Assembly: GCA_938048455.1 (NCBI GenBank)
Contig: CALIUY010000017.1
Coordinates: 108,943-172,942, forward strand
DNA length: 64,000 bases
Source of the DNA: an uncultured Desulfobacterales bacterium
GTDB lineage: Bacteria; Desulfobacterota; Desulfobacteria; Desulfobacterales; SpSt-501
Direction: 5' to 3'
Shown: in pieces, positions 7,406 to 15,072 of the stretch
Numbering within the stretch: the first letter of the stretch is position 1
Layout: each line of letters starts with the position of its first letter
Position numbers and translations under genes: made by a program
The notes under the pieces: model-generated
The model's input: the letters and a program-made list of their open reading frames with translations, nothing else
What the model was told of the DNA's origin: nothing
Databases searched by the model: none

Positions 7406-8653
7406 ATGCGCATCGAAAAGTTCGACTTCCCCGGCTCCCGGGGGCAGCGACTGGCCGCGCTGCTCGACCTGCCGCTCGACGGTCGGCCTTCGGCCTACGC
7501 GCTTTTCGCCCACTGTTTCACCTGCTCGAAGAACGTGAAGGCGGCCCACCATCTGTGCCGCGCCCTCACCCGCGAGGGGATCGCCGTTTTGCGTTTCGAC
7601 TTCACCGGCCTGGGCGAAAGCGGCGGAAATTTCGCCGAGACGGGCTTCCGTTCGAACGTGGATGACGTGATCGCCGCGGCCCGCGCCCTCGCCACCGCCT
7701 ACGAAGGGCCGCGGCTCCTCATCGGCCATTCCTGGGGCGGGGCGGCGGTGCTGCAGGCGGCCCCCGCCGTCCCCTCTTGCCGTGCCGTCGCCACCCTGGC
7801 CGCGCCCTACGACCCGCGTGACGTCTTTCGCTTTCTCGGCTCCGCCGCACAGGAGATCTCCGCCCGCGGCGAGGCCGAAGTGCCGATCGGCGGCCGCCCC
7901 TTCCTGCTGCGTCGGAAATTTCTGGAAGACCTCGAGGGGCTCGACCCCGAGCGGACGATCCGCGAGCTGAACCGCGCGCTGCTGGTCCTGCACGCCCCGG
8001 AGGACGAAACGGTCGACATCACCCACGCCCAGCGCATTTTTGAAACCGCACGCCATCCGAAGAGCTTCGTCGCCTTGGCGGGGGCCGACCACCTGCTCTC
8101 CAACCCCGCGGACTCGCGCTACGCCGCGGCGGTGATCGCCGCCTGGGCCCGCCGCTACCTCGGATCCGAGACGCTTCCGGAGGCACCCGACGAAGCCGCA
8201 CCCCGCCCCATCACCGCACGGACCGCGGCCGGCGGGCTGCTGACCGAGATTCACGTCCAGCGCCATCACCTGGTCGCCGACGAACCGATCGCCCTGGGCG
8301 GGACCGACCAGGGGCCGAGCCCTTTCGATCTGCTCATCGCCTCGCTCGGCGCCTGCACGGCGATGACCCTGCGCATGTTTGCCGATCGCAAGGGGTGGCC
8401 GCTTGAAGCGGCGACCGTCCGGCTGCGGCACGAAAAGATCCACGCCGCGGCCTGCGCGGAGTGCGAAACGCGCGAGGGTTGGATCGACCGCATCCGGCGC
8501 GACATCGAGCTCGAGGGCCCGCTCGACGCCGAGCAGCGGACCCGATTGCTCGCCATCGCCGACCGCTGCCCGGTCCACCGCACGCTCACGGGCGAAGTGA
8601 ACATCGTGACGCGCCTGCGGGAAGCCGGGGCTCCGGAGGAGCCCGAGGCATGA
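7406..8653 (+). CDS. Alpha/beta hydrolase-OsmC fusion protein
   Basis: A 415-residue two-domain protein. Residues 1-255 are an alpha/beta hydrolase with the nucleophile elbow GHSWGG (Ser109), an acid in APEDETV (about 200) and His229 in GADHLL. Residues about 270-415 are an OsmC/Ohr-type domain with its two peroxidatic/resolving cysteines in LGACTAMT and DRCPVHR. OsmC reduces organic hydroperoxides, so the fusion may hydrolyse and detoxify lipid or ester peroxides. This domain combination is known in other bacteria. An in-frame ATG at 7367 exists, but AGGAGG just before the ATG at 7406 makes that the better start. It ends in an ATGA overlap with the next gene. Confidence 0.9.
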   Translation: MRIEKFDFPGSRGQRLAALLDLPLDGRPSAYALFAHCFTCSKNVKAAHHLCRALTREGIAVLRFDFTGLGESGGNFAETGFRSNVDDVIAAARALATAYEGPRLLIGHSWGGAAVLQAAPAVPSCRAVATLAAPYDPRDVFRFLGSAAQEISARGEAEVPIGGRPFLLRRKFLEDLEGLDPERTIRELNRALLVLHAPEDETVDITHAQRIFETARHPKSFVALAGADHLLSNPADSRYAAAVIAAWARRYLGSETLPEAPDEAAPRPITARTAAGGLLTEIHVQRHHLVADEPIALGGTDQGPSPFDLLIASLGACTAMTLRMFADRKGWPLEAATVRLRHEKIHAAACAECETREGWIDRIRRDIELEGPLDAEQRTRLLAIADRCPVHRTLTGEVNIVTRLREAGAPEEPEA

Positions 8654-9057
8654 ACGCCTCCTCCGATCGCGGGGAACCGAGCCGCCGGGCTTCCCCTGCC
8701 GAGCTTCCGCCTTGCCCGCCGGCGCCCTGCTGCGTGTCGAGCCTTTCTTCCCGCCGGCGACAGTTCGTCGAGCCGCTTTCGTTTTCGGGCCCCGCCGCTG
8801 CCGCCCGCCAACGTCTGCTCGCCGCGCTGCGGGCGCTTCCCCGCACGCGCATCGTCGCCGTCAACACCCACAGGGTGCGGGCGGAGTGCCGCTCCCGGGT
8901 TTTCGGCTTCGTCGACGAGCTCGACTTCCGGATCGACGAAACCGCCGGCGTGATTCACGTCCGCTCGGCCTGCCGCTTCGGCTTCTGGGACCTCGGGGTC
9001 AACCGCCGGCGCATCGCACGCCTCCGGCGGGCCTTCGCCGCCGACGACCTCCGCTGA
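8650..9057 (+). CDS. DUF1499 family protein
   Basis: A 135-residue protein. The DUF1499 pattern is clear: PRTRIVAVNTHRVRAECRS, then FGFVDELDFRI, and finally the block IHVRSACRFGFWDLGVNRRR (residues about 99-118). The family is widespread and uncharacterised, and often sits near envelope or stress genes. The first 40 residues are low-complexity and Pro/Arg/Ser-rich with two adjacent cysteines (PCCVSS); they look more like a linker than a signal peptide. The start overlaps the hydrolase-OsmC stop (ATGA). Function is unknown. Confidence 0.8.
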   Translation: MNASSDRGEPSRRASPAELPPCPPAPCCVSSLSSRRRQFVEPLSFSGPAAAARQRLLAALRALPRTRIVAVNTHRVRAECRSRVFGFVDELDFRIDETAGVIHVRSACRFGFWDLGVNRRRIARLRRAFAADDLR

Positions 9058-9203
9058 ACCCCGGCGTGCACGGCCGAACCCGGCCTTTCGCCGGCGTCCG
9101 TCCCTCTCAAGTCCACCCCGGCTTCGGGCGATAACGGCTTCAGGAAGTCTTTGCCGTGAACGTTTCCGGGGCAGCCCCCCGCCCCGGGGAGATCGAGGAG
9201 CCG

Positions 9204-10439
9204 ATGGGCATCACCGCACTGGCGCAGATCCGTCCCGGCATGGTTCTGGCCGAAGATGTACGCGATGTGAACGGCCGCCTGCTGCTTTCCCGCGGCAAGA
9301 CGATCGCCCCCGAGCACATCCGGGTCTTCAAGATCTGGGGGGTCAGCCGCGTGGCCGTTTTGGGCGCCCGCGAGAGCGCCCCCGCCGAGCCGCCGGCCGT
9401 CGACCCGCAGCGGATCGAGGCTGTTCGACGGGAGCTCGAGCCCCGCTTCCGCCACACCGACCGCCGCCACCCCGCCGTGGCCGAAATGTTTCACAGCGCG
9501 GTCCTCTTCCGCGCCGGAGGCGAGCCGCCCTTTCCGCCCGAGCCGGAGCTTTCGCCCGCGGAAGCCTCCGGGGCGGGCCGCCTGCCGCGGCGGGAGTTCC
9601 TCGAAGGATTCATGGAAAAGGAGATCGCACTTCCCGAGATCTCCTCGATCGTCTTCGAGTTAAACGAGGTCATCGCCAACCCGCTCTCCACGGCCGACCA
9701 GATGGCCCAAGTGATCCACAAGAGCCCGAGCCTGACGGCGCTCTTGCTGAAAATCGTCAATTCCGCCCTCTACAGCCTGCCCACCCCCGTGGATCGGGTC
9801 TCGCTCGCCGTCACCCTGATCGGCACGCGGGAGCTCTCGGCGCTGGCGCTCGGGCTGAGCGTCATTTCCGCCTTCAACCACATTCCGCGCCGCGTGATCG
9901 ACATGCGCCGGTTTCTCGAACACAGCCTGGCCTGCGGCATCGCCTGCCGCCTTCTGGCCGCACAGAAGAATCTGCGTCAGACCGAGCAGCTCTTCTCCGC
10001 CGGCCTGCTGCACGACCTCGGCCGGCTGATTCTCTATCTCTTTTTCCCCGACGACATGCTGGCGGCCCTGCGGACCGCCCGCCGGGAGGGGATCTGCCTT
10101 TACGAGGCCGAGCGGCGGGAGCTCGGCTGCATCCACGCCTGGATCGGGCAGGTCTTGCTCAAGAAGTGGCACCTGCCGCTGCTCCTTGAGCACGCCTCCT
10201 GTTTTCACCACGAGCCCGAGGCCTCGCCCGACCCCCTGCCGGCAGCGATCGTGCATGTGGCCGACGTCTTGGTGAACGCTCTGGGCATCGGCTCGAGCGG
10301 CGAGATCCTGGTCCCGCCGTTGCGCCCCGCGGCTTGGGAAGCGCTCGGCCTGCCGCCGGAATGCCTGGCGACGGTCGCCCTGCAGACCGCGCGTCATCTC
10401 GAGACGATGGAGTTCCTGCTGCGGGAGACGCTGCCATGA
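9204..10439 (+). CDS. HDOD domain signalling protein
   Basis: A 411-residue protein. Residues 1-55 resemble the small N-terminal domain seen before HD-GYP/HDOD outputs (PGMVLAEDVRDVNGRLLLSRG). After a variable Pro/Glu-rich stretch, residues about 145-350 form an HDOD domain, with FELNEVIANPLSTADQMAQV, LLKIVNSALYSLP and the later LLHDLGRLIL helix. HDOD domains lack the metal-binding set of true HD hydrolases and act in signalling. The ATG at 9204 with GAGGAG is preferred over the upstream GTG at 9156. The gene overlaps the hybrid kinase by four bases, so the two probably form a signalling pair. Confidence 0.88.
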   Translation: MGITALAQIRPGMVLAEDVRDVNGRLLLSRGKTIAPEHIRVFKIWGVSRVAVLGARESAPAEPPAVDPQRIEAVRRELEPRFRHTDRRHPAVAEMFHSAVLFRAGGEPPFPPEPELSPAEASGAGRLPRREFLEGFMEKEIALPEISSIVFELNEVIANPLSTADQMAQVIHKSPSLTALLLKIVNSALYSLPTPVDRVSLAVTLIGTRELSALALGLSVISAFNHIPRRVIDMRRFLEHSLACGIACRLLAAQKNLRQTEQLFSAGLLHDLGRLILYLFFPDDMLAALRTARREGICLYEAERRELGCIHAWIGQVLLKKWHLPLLLEHASCFHHEPEASPDPLPAAIVHVADVLVNALGIGSSGEILVPPLRPAAWEALGLPPECLATVALQTARHLETMEFLLRETLP

Positions 10440-12238
10440 ACCGGCCGCCGCTTTCCGATCCCGAGCACCTGCTCGCCCGCATCGAGTACCTCGAAGAGCA
10501 TCGGCGCTTCGTCCAAAATGTCCTCGAGATGGCGCTTTCGCTGGTCGACTTTCAGGAAAACGTTCTCAACAGCTACGGGGTCGAGACCATTCTCCAGGAA
10601 GCGCAGCGCCGGATCCGCTACCTCATCCCGTTCGAGGCCGACGCCTTTTACCTCGTCCAGGAGGAGACTTCGGATTTCCGCCCGGCGCTCTGCACGCCGC
10701 AGGCCGCGCGTGCGGCGGTCGAGGCCGAGGTGGAGGATCTGATCGAACAGGGCTATTTCGCCTGGGCGATCCGGGAGCGCCGCGGCATCACCGTCGCCTC
10801 GCGCGACCGCAGCCGGCGGATCCTGCTCCATGCGATCGCCACCCAGTCGCGCGTGCGCGGCATGCTGGTGGGCCTGCTCGACGCGCGCCGGCAACAGATC
10901 CCGGACACCGCCCTTACGTTGCTCTCCATTCTGCTGCTCAACACGGCGAACGCCGTCGAGAGCCTCGAATTCTACCGCCTGCTGCGTCAGCAGAAGGCGA
11001 CGCTCGAAAAGGAGATCGAGGAGCGCACCCAGGCCCTCGCCGAGTCCGAGCGGCAAATGCAGCAGGTCCTCAAGCTCCAGGCCATCGGCACGCTCGCCGG
11101 CGGCATCGCCCACGATTTCAACAACATTCTTTTTCCCATCCTCGGCTTCGCCGAGATCGCCCTGGACGACATCCCCCCGGAGCATCCGGCGCGCCGCAGC
11201 TTGGAGGAGATTCTCAAGGCCGCCAACCGCGCCAAGGACCTCGTGCAGCAGATCCTCACCTTCAGCCGGAGAAACGGCCGCGAGCGCAAGCCGACCCGCG
11301 TGCCGCAAATCGTCCGCGAAGCGCTCGCCTTGATGCGCGCCTCGATTCCCAAGACCATCGAGATCGTCTGCGAGCTGGACGATTCCTGCCGTCCCATTCT
11401 GGGGGACCCCACCCAGATCCACCAGGTCGTCGTCAATCTCTGCACGAACGCCTACCAAGCGATGCAGGAGACGGGCGGGCGGCTGCAGGTCCGGCTGGAG
11501 GAGACGGAGATCGACTACGAACAGACCCGGCGCCACGTCGGCACCCGCATGGGACCGCACCTGCATCTGAGCGTGCGCGATACGGGCGTGGGCATGGAGC
11601 CGAGCGTGCTCGCCCGCATCTTCGAGCCGTATTACACGACCAAGGAGCCGGGCAAGGGAACGGGGTTAGGGCTCTCGGTGATCCACGGAATCGTCAAGCA
11701 CCACGGCGGCTTCATCACCGTGGAAAGCGCCCCCGGCCGCGGGAGCACCTTCCACGTCTACCTCCCCGCCCTCGAGGAGGCCGACATCGTCCCGGAAACC
11801 GAGCCCGGGGTTTCTCCCCAGAGCGGCAGCGAGCGCATCCTGCTCGTGGACGACGAGCCCCAGGTGCTCGACATCGAGCGGCAGTTGATCGAACGGCTGG
11901 GCTACCGGGTCACGGCCTGCGCCGATCCCGGCGAGGCCCTGCAGCGTCTGCGACAGGCCTGCCGGGACTTCGATCTCTTGATCACCGACATGACCATGCC
12001 GCAGATGACCGGGGACCGCCTCGCCCAGCTCGCCTGGGAGATCCGTCCCGACCTGCCGGTGATTCTCTGCACCGGCTACAACGAAATGATGTCGGAAGAG
12101 AAGGCCCATGCTTTAGGCATCCGGCGCTTTTTGCTCAAGCCGGTCGACTCGGAAGAGCTGGCGCTCGCCATCCGCCGGGCGCTTTCCGCCTTCCTGGAAG
12201 CGCCGGCCGGCCGGCCGGCGGCCTGGGCTTCCGCCTGA
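10436..12238 (+). CDS. Hybrid sensor histidine kinase with C-terminal receiver
   Basis: A 600-residue cytoplasmic protein with no membrane segment. Residues 1-30 are coiled. Residues about 45-180 look like a GAF-type sensory domain. A coiled coil (180-215) leads to the HisKA H-box LAGGIAHDFNN with His226. The HATPase domain has the N-box NLCTNAYQAM, the DTGVGM loop and GKGTGLGLS. After a linker, a CheY-like receiver (about 475-595) contains LLVDDE and the acceptor Asp in LLITDMTMP, with Lys in LLKPVD. It would autophosphorylate and pass phosphate to its own receiver. It overlaps the HDOD gene. No DNA-binding response regulator is adjacent. Confidence 0.93.
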   Translation: MNRPPLSDPEHLLARIEYLEEHRRFVQNVLEMALSLVDFQENVLNSYGVETILQEAQRRIRYLIPFEADAFYLVQEETSDFRPALCTPQAARAAVEAEVEDLIEQGYFAWAIRERRGITVASRDRSRRILLHAIATQSRVRGMLVGLLDARRQQIPDTALTLLSILLLNTANAVESLEFYRLLRQQKATLEKEIEERTQALAESERQMQQVLKLQAIGTLAGGIAHDFNNILFPILGFAEIALDDIPPEHPARRSLEEILKAANRAKDLVQQILTFSRRNGRERKPTRVPQIVREALALMRASIPKTIEIVCELDDSCRPILGDPTQIHQVVVNLCTNAYQAMQETGGRLQVRLEETEIDYEQTRRHVGTRMGPHLHLSVRDTGVGMEPSVLARIFEPYYTTKEPGKGTGLGLSVIHGIVKHHGGFITVESAPGRGSTFHVYLPALEEADIVPETEPGVSPQSGSERILLVDDEPQVLDIERQLIERLGYRVTACADPGEALQRLRQACRDFDLLITDMTMPQMTGDRLAQLAWEIRPDLPVILCTGYNEMMSEEKAHALGIRRFLLKPVDSEELALAIRRALSAFLEAPAGRPAAWASA

Positions 12239-12313
12239 GGCCTTGCCAGAGAGCGGAAAACCGGATAACCATCCGGCGATCCGACCGTCTGTGCCGGCTT
12301 GCGGAGGGAGGCC

Positions 12314-12562
12314 ATGGGGCGCCACAGCCATCGCTTCGTTGAAGAATACGAGGGGCTCGTCGGCTTCGGGCTGGACCGCAAAACCGACGAGCACACCGTC
12401 GCCTACCTGTTGCAGAAGTTCTCCGACGATGCCCTGCTGGCCGTCCTGATGCCGCGGCTCACCGACGAGGAACTGGCGGAGCTCTTCGAGCGGGTGAACC
12501 GCCTCCTGCGCCGCCATCTCGATGAAGCCGAATACCACCGCCTCTTCCTCAAAGACGACTGA
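12314..12562 (+). CDS. Small conserved cytoplasmic protein of unknown function
   Basis: An 82-residue, mostly helical, charged protein beginning MGRHSHRFVEEYEGL, with no export signal. I recall similar small proteins in Desulfuromonadales genomes but know no function for them. The ATG at 12314 is preceded by GGAGGGAGG; an in-frame TTG at 12299 is less likely. It follows the histidine kinase by 75 bases on the same strand and may share its transcript. The YLLQKFSDD and HLDEAEYHRLF segments look like a compact helical bundle suited to a protein partner. Confidence 0.75.
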   Translation: MGRHSHRFVEEYEGLVGFGLDRKTDEHTVAYLLQKFSDDALLAVLMPRLTDEELAELFERVNRLLRRHLDEAEYHRLFLKDD

Positions 12563-12634
12563 GGCCGGATCGCCCGCAGCGGCGACCTCGGGGCCGGCGG
12601 CGCGGTCGCCGTTTCGCTCGGAGGCCGGGAAGCG

Positions 12635-13900
12635 ATGCTGAAGGAACACGAGCTCGAGGGTTTATCCCGGGTGCTGTGGTGGGGCCTGTGCACCGCCCGC
12701 CGGGAACCCTTCCGCCGCGGCGACATCGTCGCCCTCCGCTGCCAGGAGGGGGCGCTCCCCCTGGCCGAGCGGCTCTATGCGGAGCTGCTCCGCCGCGGGC
12801 TCCATCCCGTGCTGCGCCTGGCGCCGACCCCGGCGATGGAGCGAACCCTCTGCGAGCAGGGGTCGCCGCGACAGCTCGATTTCATCGCCCCCGGGGAGAC
12901 GGTGTTCGCCCGACGGCTGAACGGCACCGTCTCGCTGCTCGCCCCCCGGGCCCTGACCCACCTCGAGCAGGCGGATCCCGCCGCCGTCACCCGCATGCTC
13001 GCCGCGACGCGCGGGATCCGCGGGATTCTCGAGCGGCGCGAAGCGCTCGGCCGCTACGGCTGGACCCTCTGCGTGCTTCCCACCGCGGCGCTCGCCCGTC
13101 AGGCGGGAATGAGCCCCGCGGCCTACGCACGCGCGGCGGCCCGCGCCTGCCTGCTCGACCGCCCCGACCCCGTCGCCGCCTGGCGGGAGGTGCACCGCCG
13201 CGTCGCGGCGATCCGGGCACGGCTGGATGCGCTCGCGCCCCGCGAGTTCGTAATCGCCTCGGCTTCCTGCGAGCTGAAAATCCGCACCGGCGACAGGCGT
13301 CGTTGGATCGGGGTGAGCGGGCGGAACCTCCCCAGCTTCGAGATCTTCCTGAGCCCCGACTGGCGGGGCACCGAGGGGGTCTTCACCGCGGACCAGCCTT
13401 GCTTTCGCCAGGGGAACCTCGTGCACGGCGTATCCCTCGAGTTCCGCGACGGCCGGCTCGTCCGTGCCCGGGCGCGGGAGGGGCAAGCCTTCCTCCGCGC
13501 GCAGCTGGCACTCGATCCTGGAGCCTCCCGCGTGGGGGAATTCTCCCTGACCGACCGACGCCTGTCGCCGATCGACCGTTTCATGGCCCAGACCCTCTTT
13601 GATGAAAACTTCGGCGGCCCATACGGCAACTGCCACATCGCCCTCGGCTCCGCCTACGCCAATACTTACGCCGGCGACCCCCGTCGCCTGAACGCCGCGG
13701 CACGGCGTCGGCTCGGTTTCAACGACTCGGCGCTGCATTGGGATTTCGTCAACACGGAACCCAAGCGCGTGACGGCGATCCTGCGGGACGGCTCGCGGAT
13801 GACGATCTACGAGAACGGCGAGTTCTGTGCCGCGCTCTGGGGGGAAAGCGGGGTCAGGCGGCAGCCTCGGCCGCCTCGGGTCGGATCACCAAACGGTTGA
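12635..13900 (+). CDS. M29-family metallo-aminopeptidase
   Basis: A 421-residue peptidase of the AmpS/AmpT (M29) family. All five expected metal/catalytic positions are visible with family spacing: Glu236 in LPSFEIF (usually LPSGEVF), Glu302 in GEFSLTD, His334 in NCHIALGSAY, and His368 and Asp370 in ALHWDFV. The enzyme removes N-terminal amino acids in the cytoplasm. The substitution of Gly by Phe next to the first Glu is unusual for the family. The ATG at 12635 has GGAGG upstream. The gene's last 47 bases overlap the end of the convergent receiver gene, so the two 3' ends share sequence. Confidence 0.9.
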   Translation: MLKEHELEGLSRVLWWGLCTARREPFRRGDIVALRCQEGALPLAERLYAELLRRGLHPVLRLAPTPAMERTLCEQGSPRQLDFIAPGETVFARRLNGTVSLLAPRALTHLEQADPAAVTRMLAATRGIRGILERREALGRYGWTLCVLPTAALARQAGMSPAAYARAAARACLLDRPDPVAAWREVHRRVAAIRARLDALAPREFVIASASCELKIRTGDRRRWIGVSGRNLPSFEIFLSPDWRGTEGVFTADQPCFRQGNLVHGVSLEFRDGRLVRARAREGQAFLRAQLALDPGASRVGEFSLTDRRLSPIDRFMAQTLFDENFGGPYGNCHIALGSAYANTYAGDPRRLNAAARRRLGFNDSALHWDFVNTEPKRVTAILRDGSRMTIYENGEFCAALWGESGVRRQPRPPRVGSPNG

Positions 13901-14228
13901 CCGCATCCAGAAGCTGGCGCAGAGGAAAGGGCTTCGCCAGCACGACATCGAAACCGGCGTCCTGCATCAGCCAGGGAGTGCCGGAGATGCCGATCGCGGG
14001 CAGGCGCCGCCCGGGGAGCAAGCGGCGGATCTGGGCGAGAACAGCCGCTCCGTCCACATCGGGAAGCAAAAAATCGCTGATCACGATATCGAAAGTGCCG
14101 ACATCGAACTTGCCCAGACCCTCCCGGCCGTCGCCCGCCGTCTCGACGCTGTGCCCGAAGCGCGTGAGCGCCGCTTGGATCAACTGCCGGATGTTCGGGT
14201 CATCCTCAATCACGAGCACCGATGCCAT
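13854..14228 (-). CDS. Stand-alone CheY-like response regulator receiver
   Basis: A 124-residue single-domain receiver. The acidic pocket is Asp9-Asp10 (VIEDDP), the phospho-acceptor is Asp52 (ISDFLLPD), the switch Ser/Thr is ISGT (82-84), and the conserved Lys99 is in LAKPF. There is no output domain, so it should act by protein interaction or as a phosphorelay intermediate, perhaps for the hybrid kinase about 2 kb away. GAGAGGG lies eight bases before the ATG, and a sigma-70-like promoter (TTGACG-17-TAAAAC) lies upstream. Its 3' end overlaps the convergent aminopeptidase gene by 47 bases. Confidence 0.9.
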   Translation of the reverse strand: MASVLVIEDDPNIRQLIQAALTRFGHSVETAGDGREGLGKFDVGTFDIVISDFLLPDVDGAAVLAQIRRLLPGRRLPAIGISGTPWLMQDAGFDVVLAKPFPLRQLLDAVNRLVIRPEAAEAAA

Positions 14229-14538
14229 GCGCCGCGCCCTCTCTGTTTAGCGGGAAAGCCCTTTGGGAGGAACCGGCGCTGTTTTAAGCGCAGCGGCGCC
14301 GGGCGTCAAACCGGAAATTCCGCCTTACACCCGAAGCGGCGCTTTGTTTTCGACAAGTTTTATCCCCTCGAATCCACCGTCTTTTTTTAAGCCTCCGACA
14401 GGCCGGGCTTGATTTGCCGATGGTTGGCGAACGAGAGGTGGATTGGATGAGATTTCGGCAGGCTGCATTCCGGGAAGAACGTGTCGACAAGGAAAGAAGG
14501 ACAGAAGATCTGCGATTTTCACCGATTTTCGGACGATT
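14229..14538. other. Non-coding region between receiver and DUF151 genes
   Basis: About 310 bases without a convincing gene. The part nearest the receiver gene holds its promoter and ribosome site. A seven-T run lies at 14382-14388 on the plus strand, but I find no stable hairpin directly before it. Two CGATTTTC-type repeats lie near 14513-14533, close to the DUF151 stop. I see no tRNA, riboswitch or mobile-element end here. Confidence 0.5.
14281..14309 (-). promoter_or_regulatory. Sigma-70-like promoter for the receiver gene
   Basis: On the minus strand TTGACG (-35, at 14304-14309) and TAAAAC (-10, at 14281-14286) are separated by 17 bases. They lie 53-81 bases before the receiver start at 14228. 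The match is read by eye. Confidence 0.5.
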
Positions 14539-15036
14539 TCACACTTTGTACTTACCGAAATCCTCCGCCGAGAGCTTTTCAAGGTAATCCGCCCATTTCT
14601 TGCCCTCTTCACTGGTGTCGGCCACCTCGACGTCGGTGTCTTTCACCCGCGAACGCTCGATGACTTCCTCGTGGATGAAAATGGGGGCGTCGAAGCGCAG
14701 GGCGAGCGCGATCGCATCGCTGGGACGGGCGTCCATGTCGAAGCGCCGCTCTTCGGAAGAAAAGTAGATGCGCGCGAAAAAGGTGTTGTCCCGGAGATCG
14801 CAGACCTCGATGCGCTCGATGGCCATGCGGTTCTCCTCGATGAAGTTCTTGAAGAGATCATGGGTCATCGGACGCTCATAGGAGATTTTCTGCAACGCCG
14901 AGGCGATGGAGGTGGCCTCGAGCAGGCCGATCCAGATCGGCACCACCTTCTCGTCGTCCTCGGTCTTGAGCAACACGATCGGCGTGTTGGAAGCGGGGTC
15001 CATCGTCAGCCCCGCGATTTGCACCCTGCGCATCAT
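14539..15036 (-). CDS. Bifunctional nuclease family (DUF151) protein
   Basis: A 165-residue protein of the DUF151/BFN family. Recognisable blocks are PIVLLKTEDDEKVVPIWIG (about 19-37), FFARIYFSS, and RPSDAIALALRFDAPIFI (about 104-121). Plant and archaeal relatives are reported to cut RNA and DNA; the bacterial role is unclear. The tail after residue 130 is acidic. The start at 15036 is the first of two adjacent ATGs and has AAGGAGGGGG upstream. It lies 36 bases downstream of miaB on the same strand, so the two are likely one transcript, an arrangement I recall from related delta-type genomes. Confidence 0.88.
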   Translation of the reverse strand: MMRRVQIAGLTMDPASNTPIVLLKTEDDEKVVPIWIGLLEATSIASALQKISYERPMTHDLFKNFIEENRMAIERIEVCDLRDNTFFARIYFSSEERRFDMDARPSDAIALALRFDAPIFIHEEVIERSRVKDTDVEVADTSEEGKKWADYLEKLSAEDFGKYKV

Positions 15037-15072
15037 GGCCCCCTCCTTTCCACGCCGGCGACCCGGAACGGT

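Noticed and set aside
6284..8578. A 764-residue open frame on the minus strand opposite the GalT-like and hydrolase-OsmC genes
   Set aside because: The plus-strand genes have clear motifs. In such GC-rich DNA the opposite strand stays open by chance, and the translated protein is low-complexity.
9156..9203. GTG 9156 as the start of the HDOD gene
   Set aside because: ATG 9204 has GAGGAG at good spacing and begins the recognisable domain.
14382..14388. Seven-T run as a rho-independent terminator
   Set aside because: No stable hairpin precedes it on the plus strand, and no plus-strand gene ends nearby except the overlapping aminopeptidase about 480 bases away.
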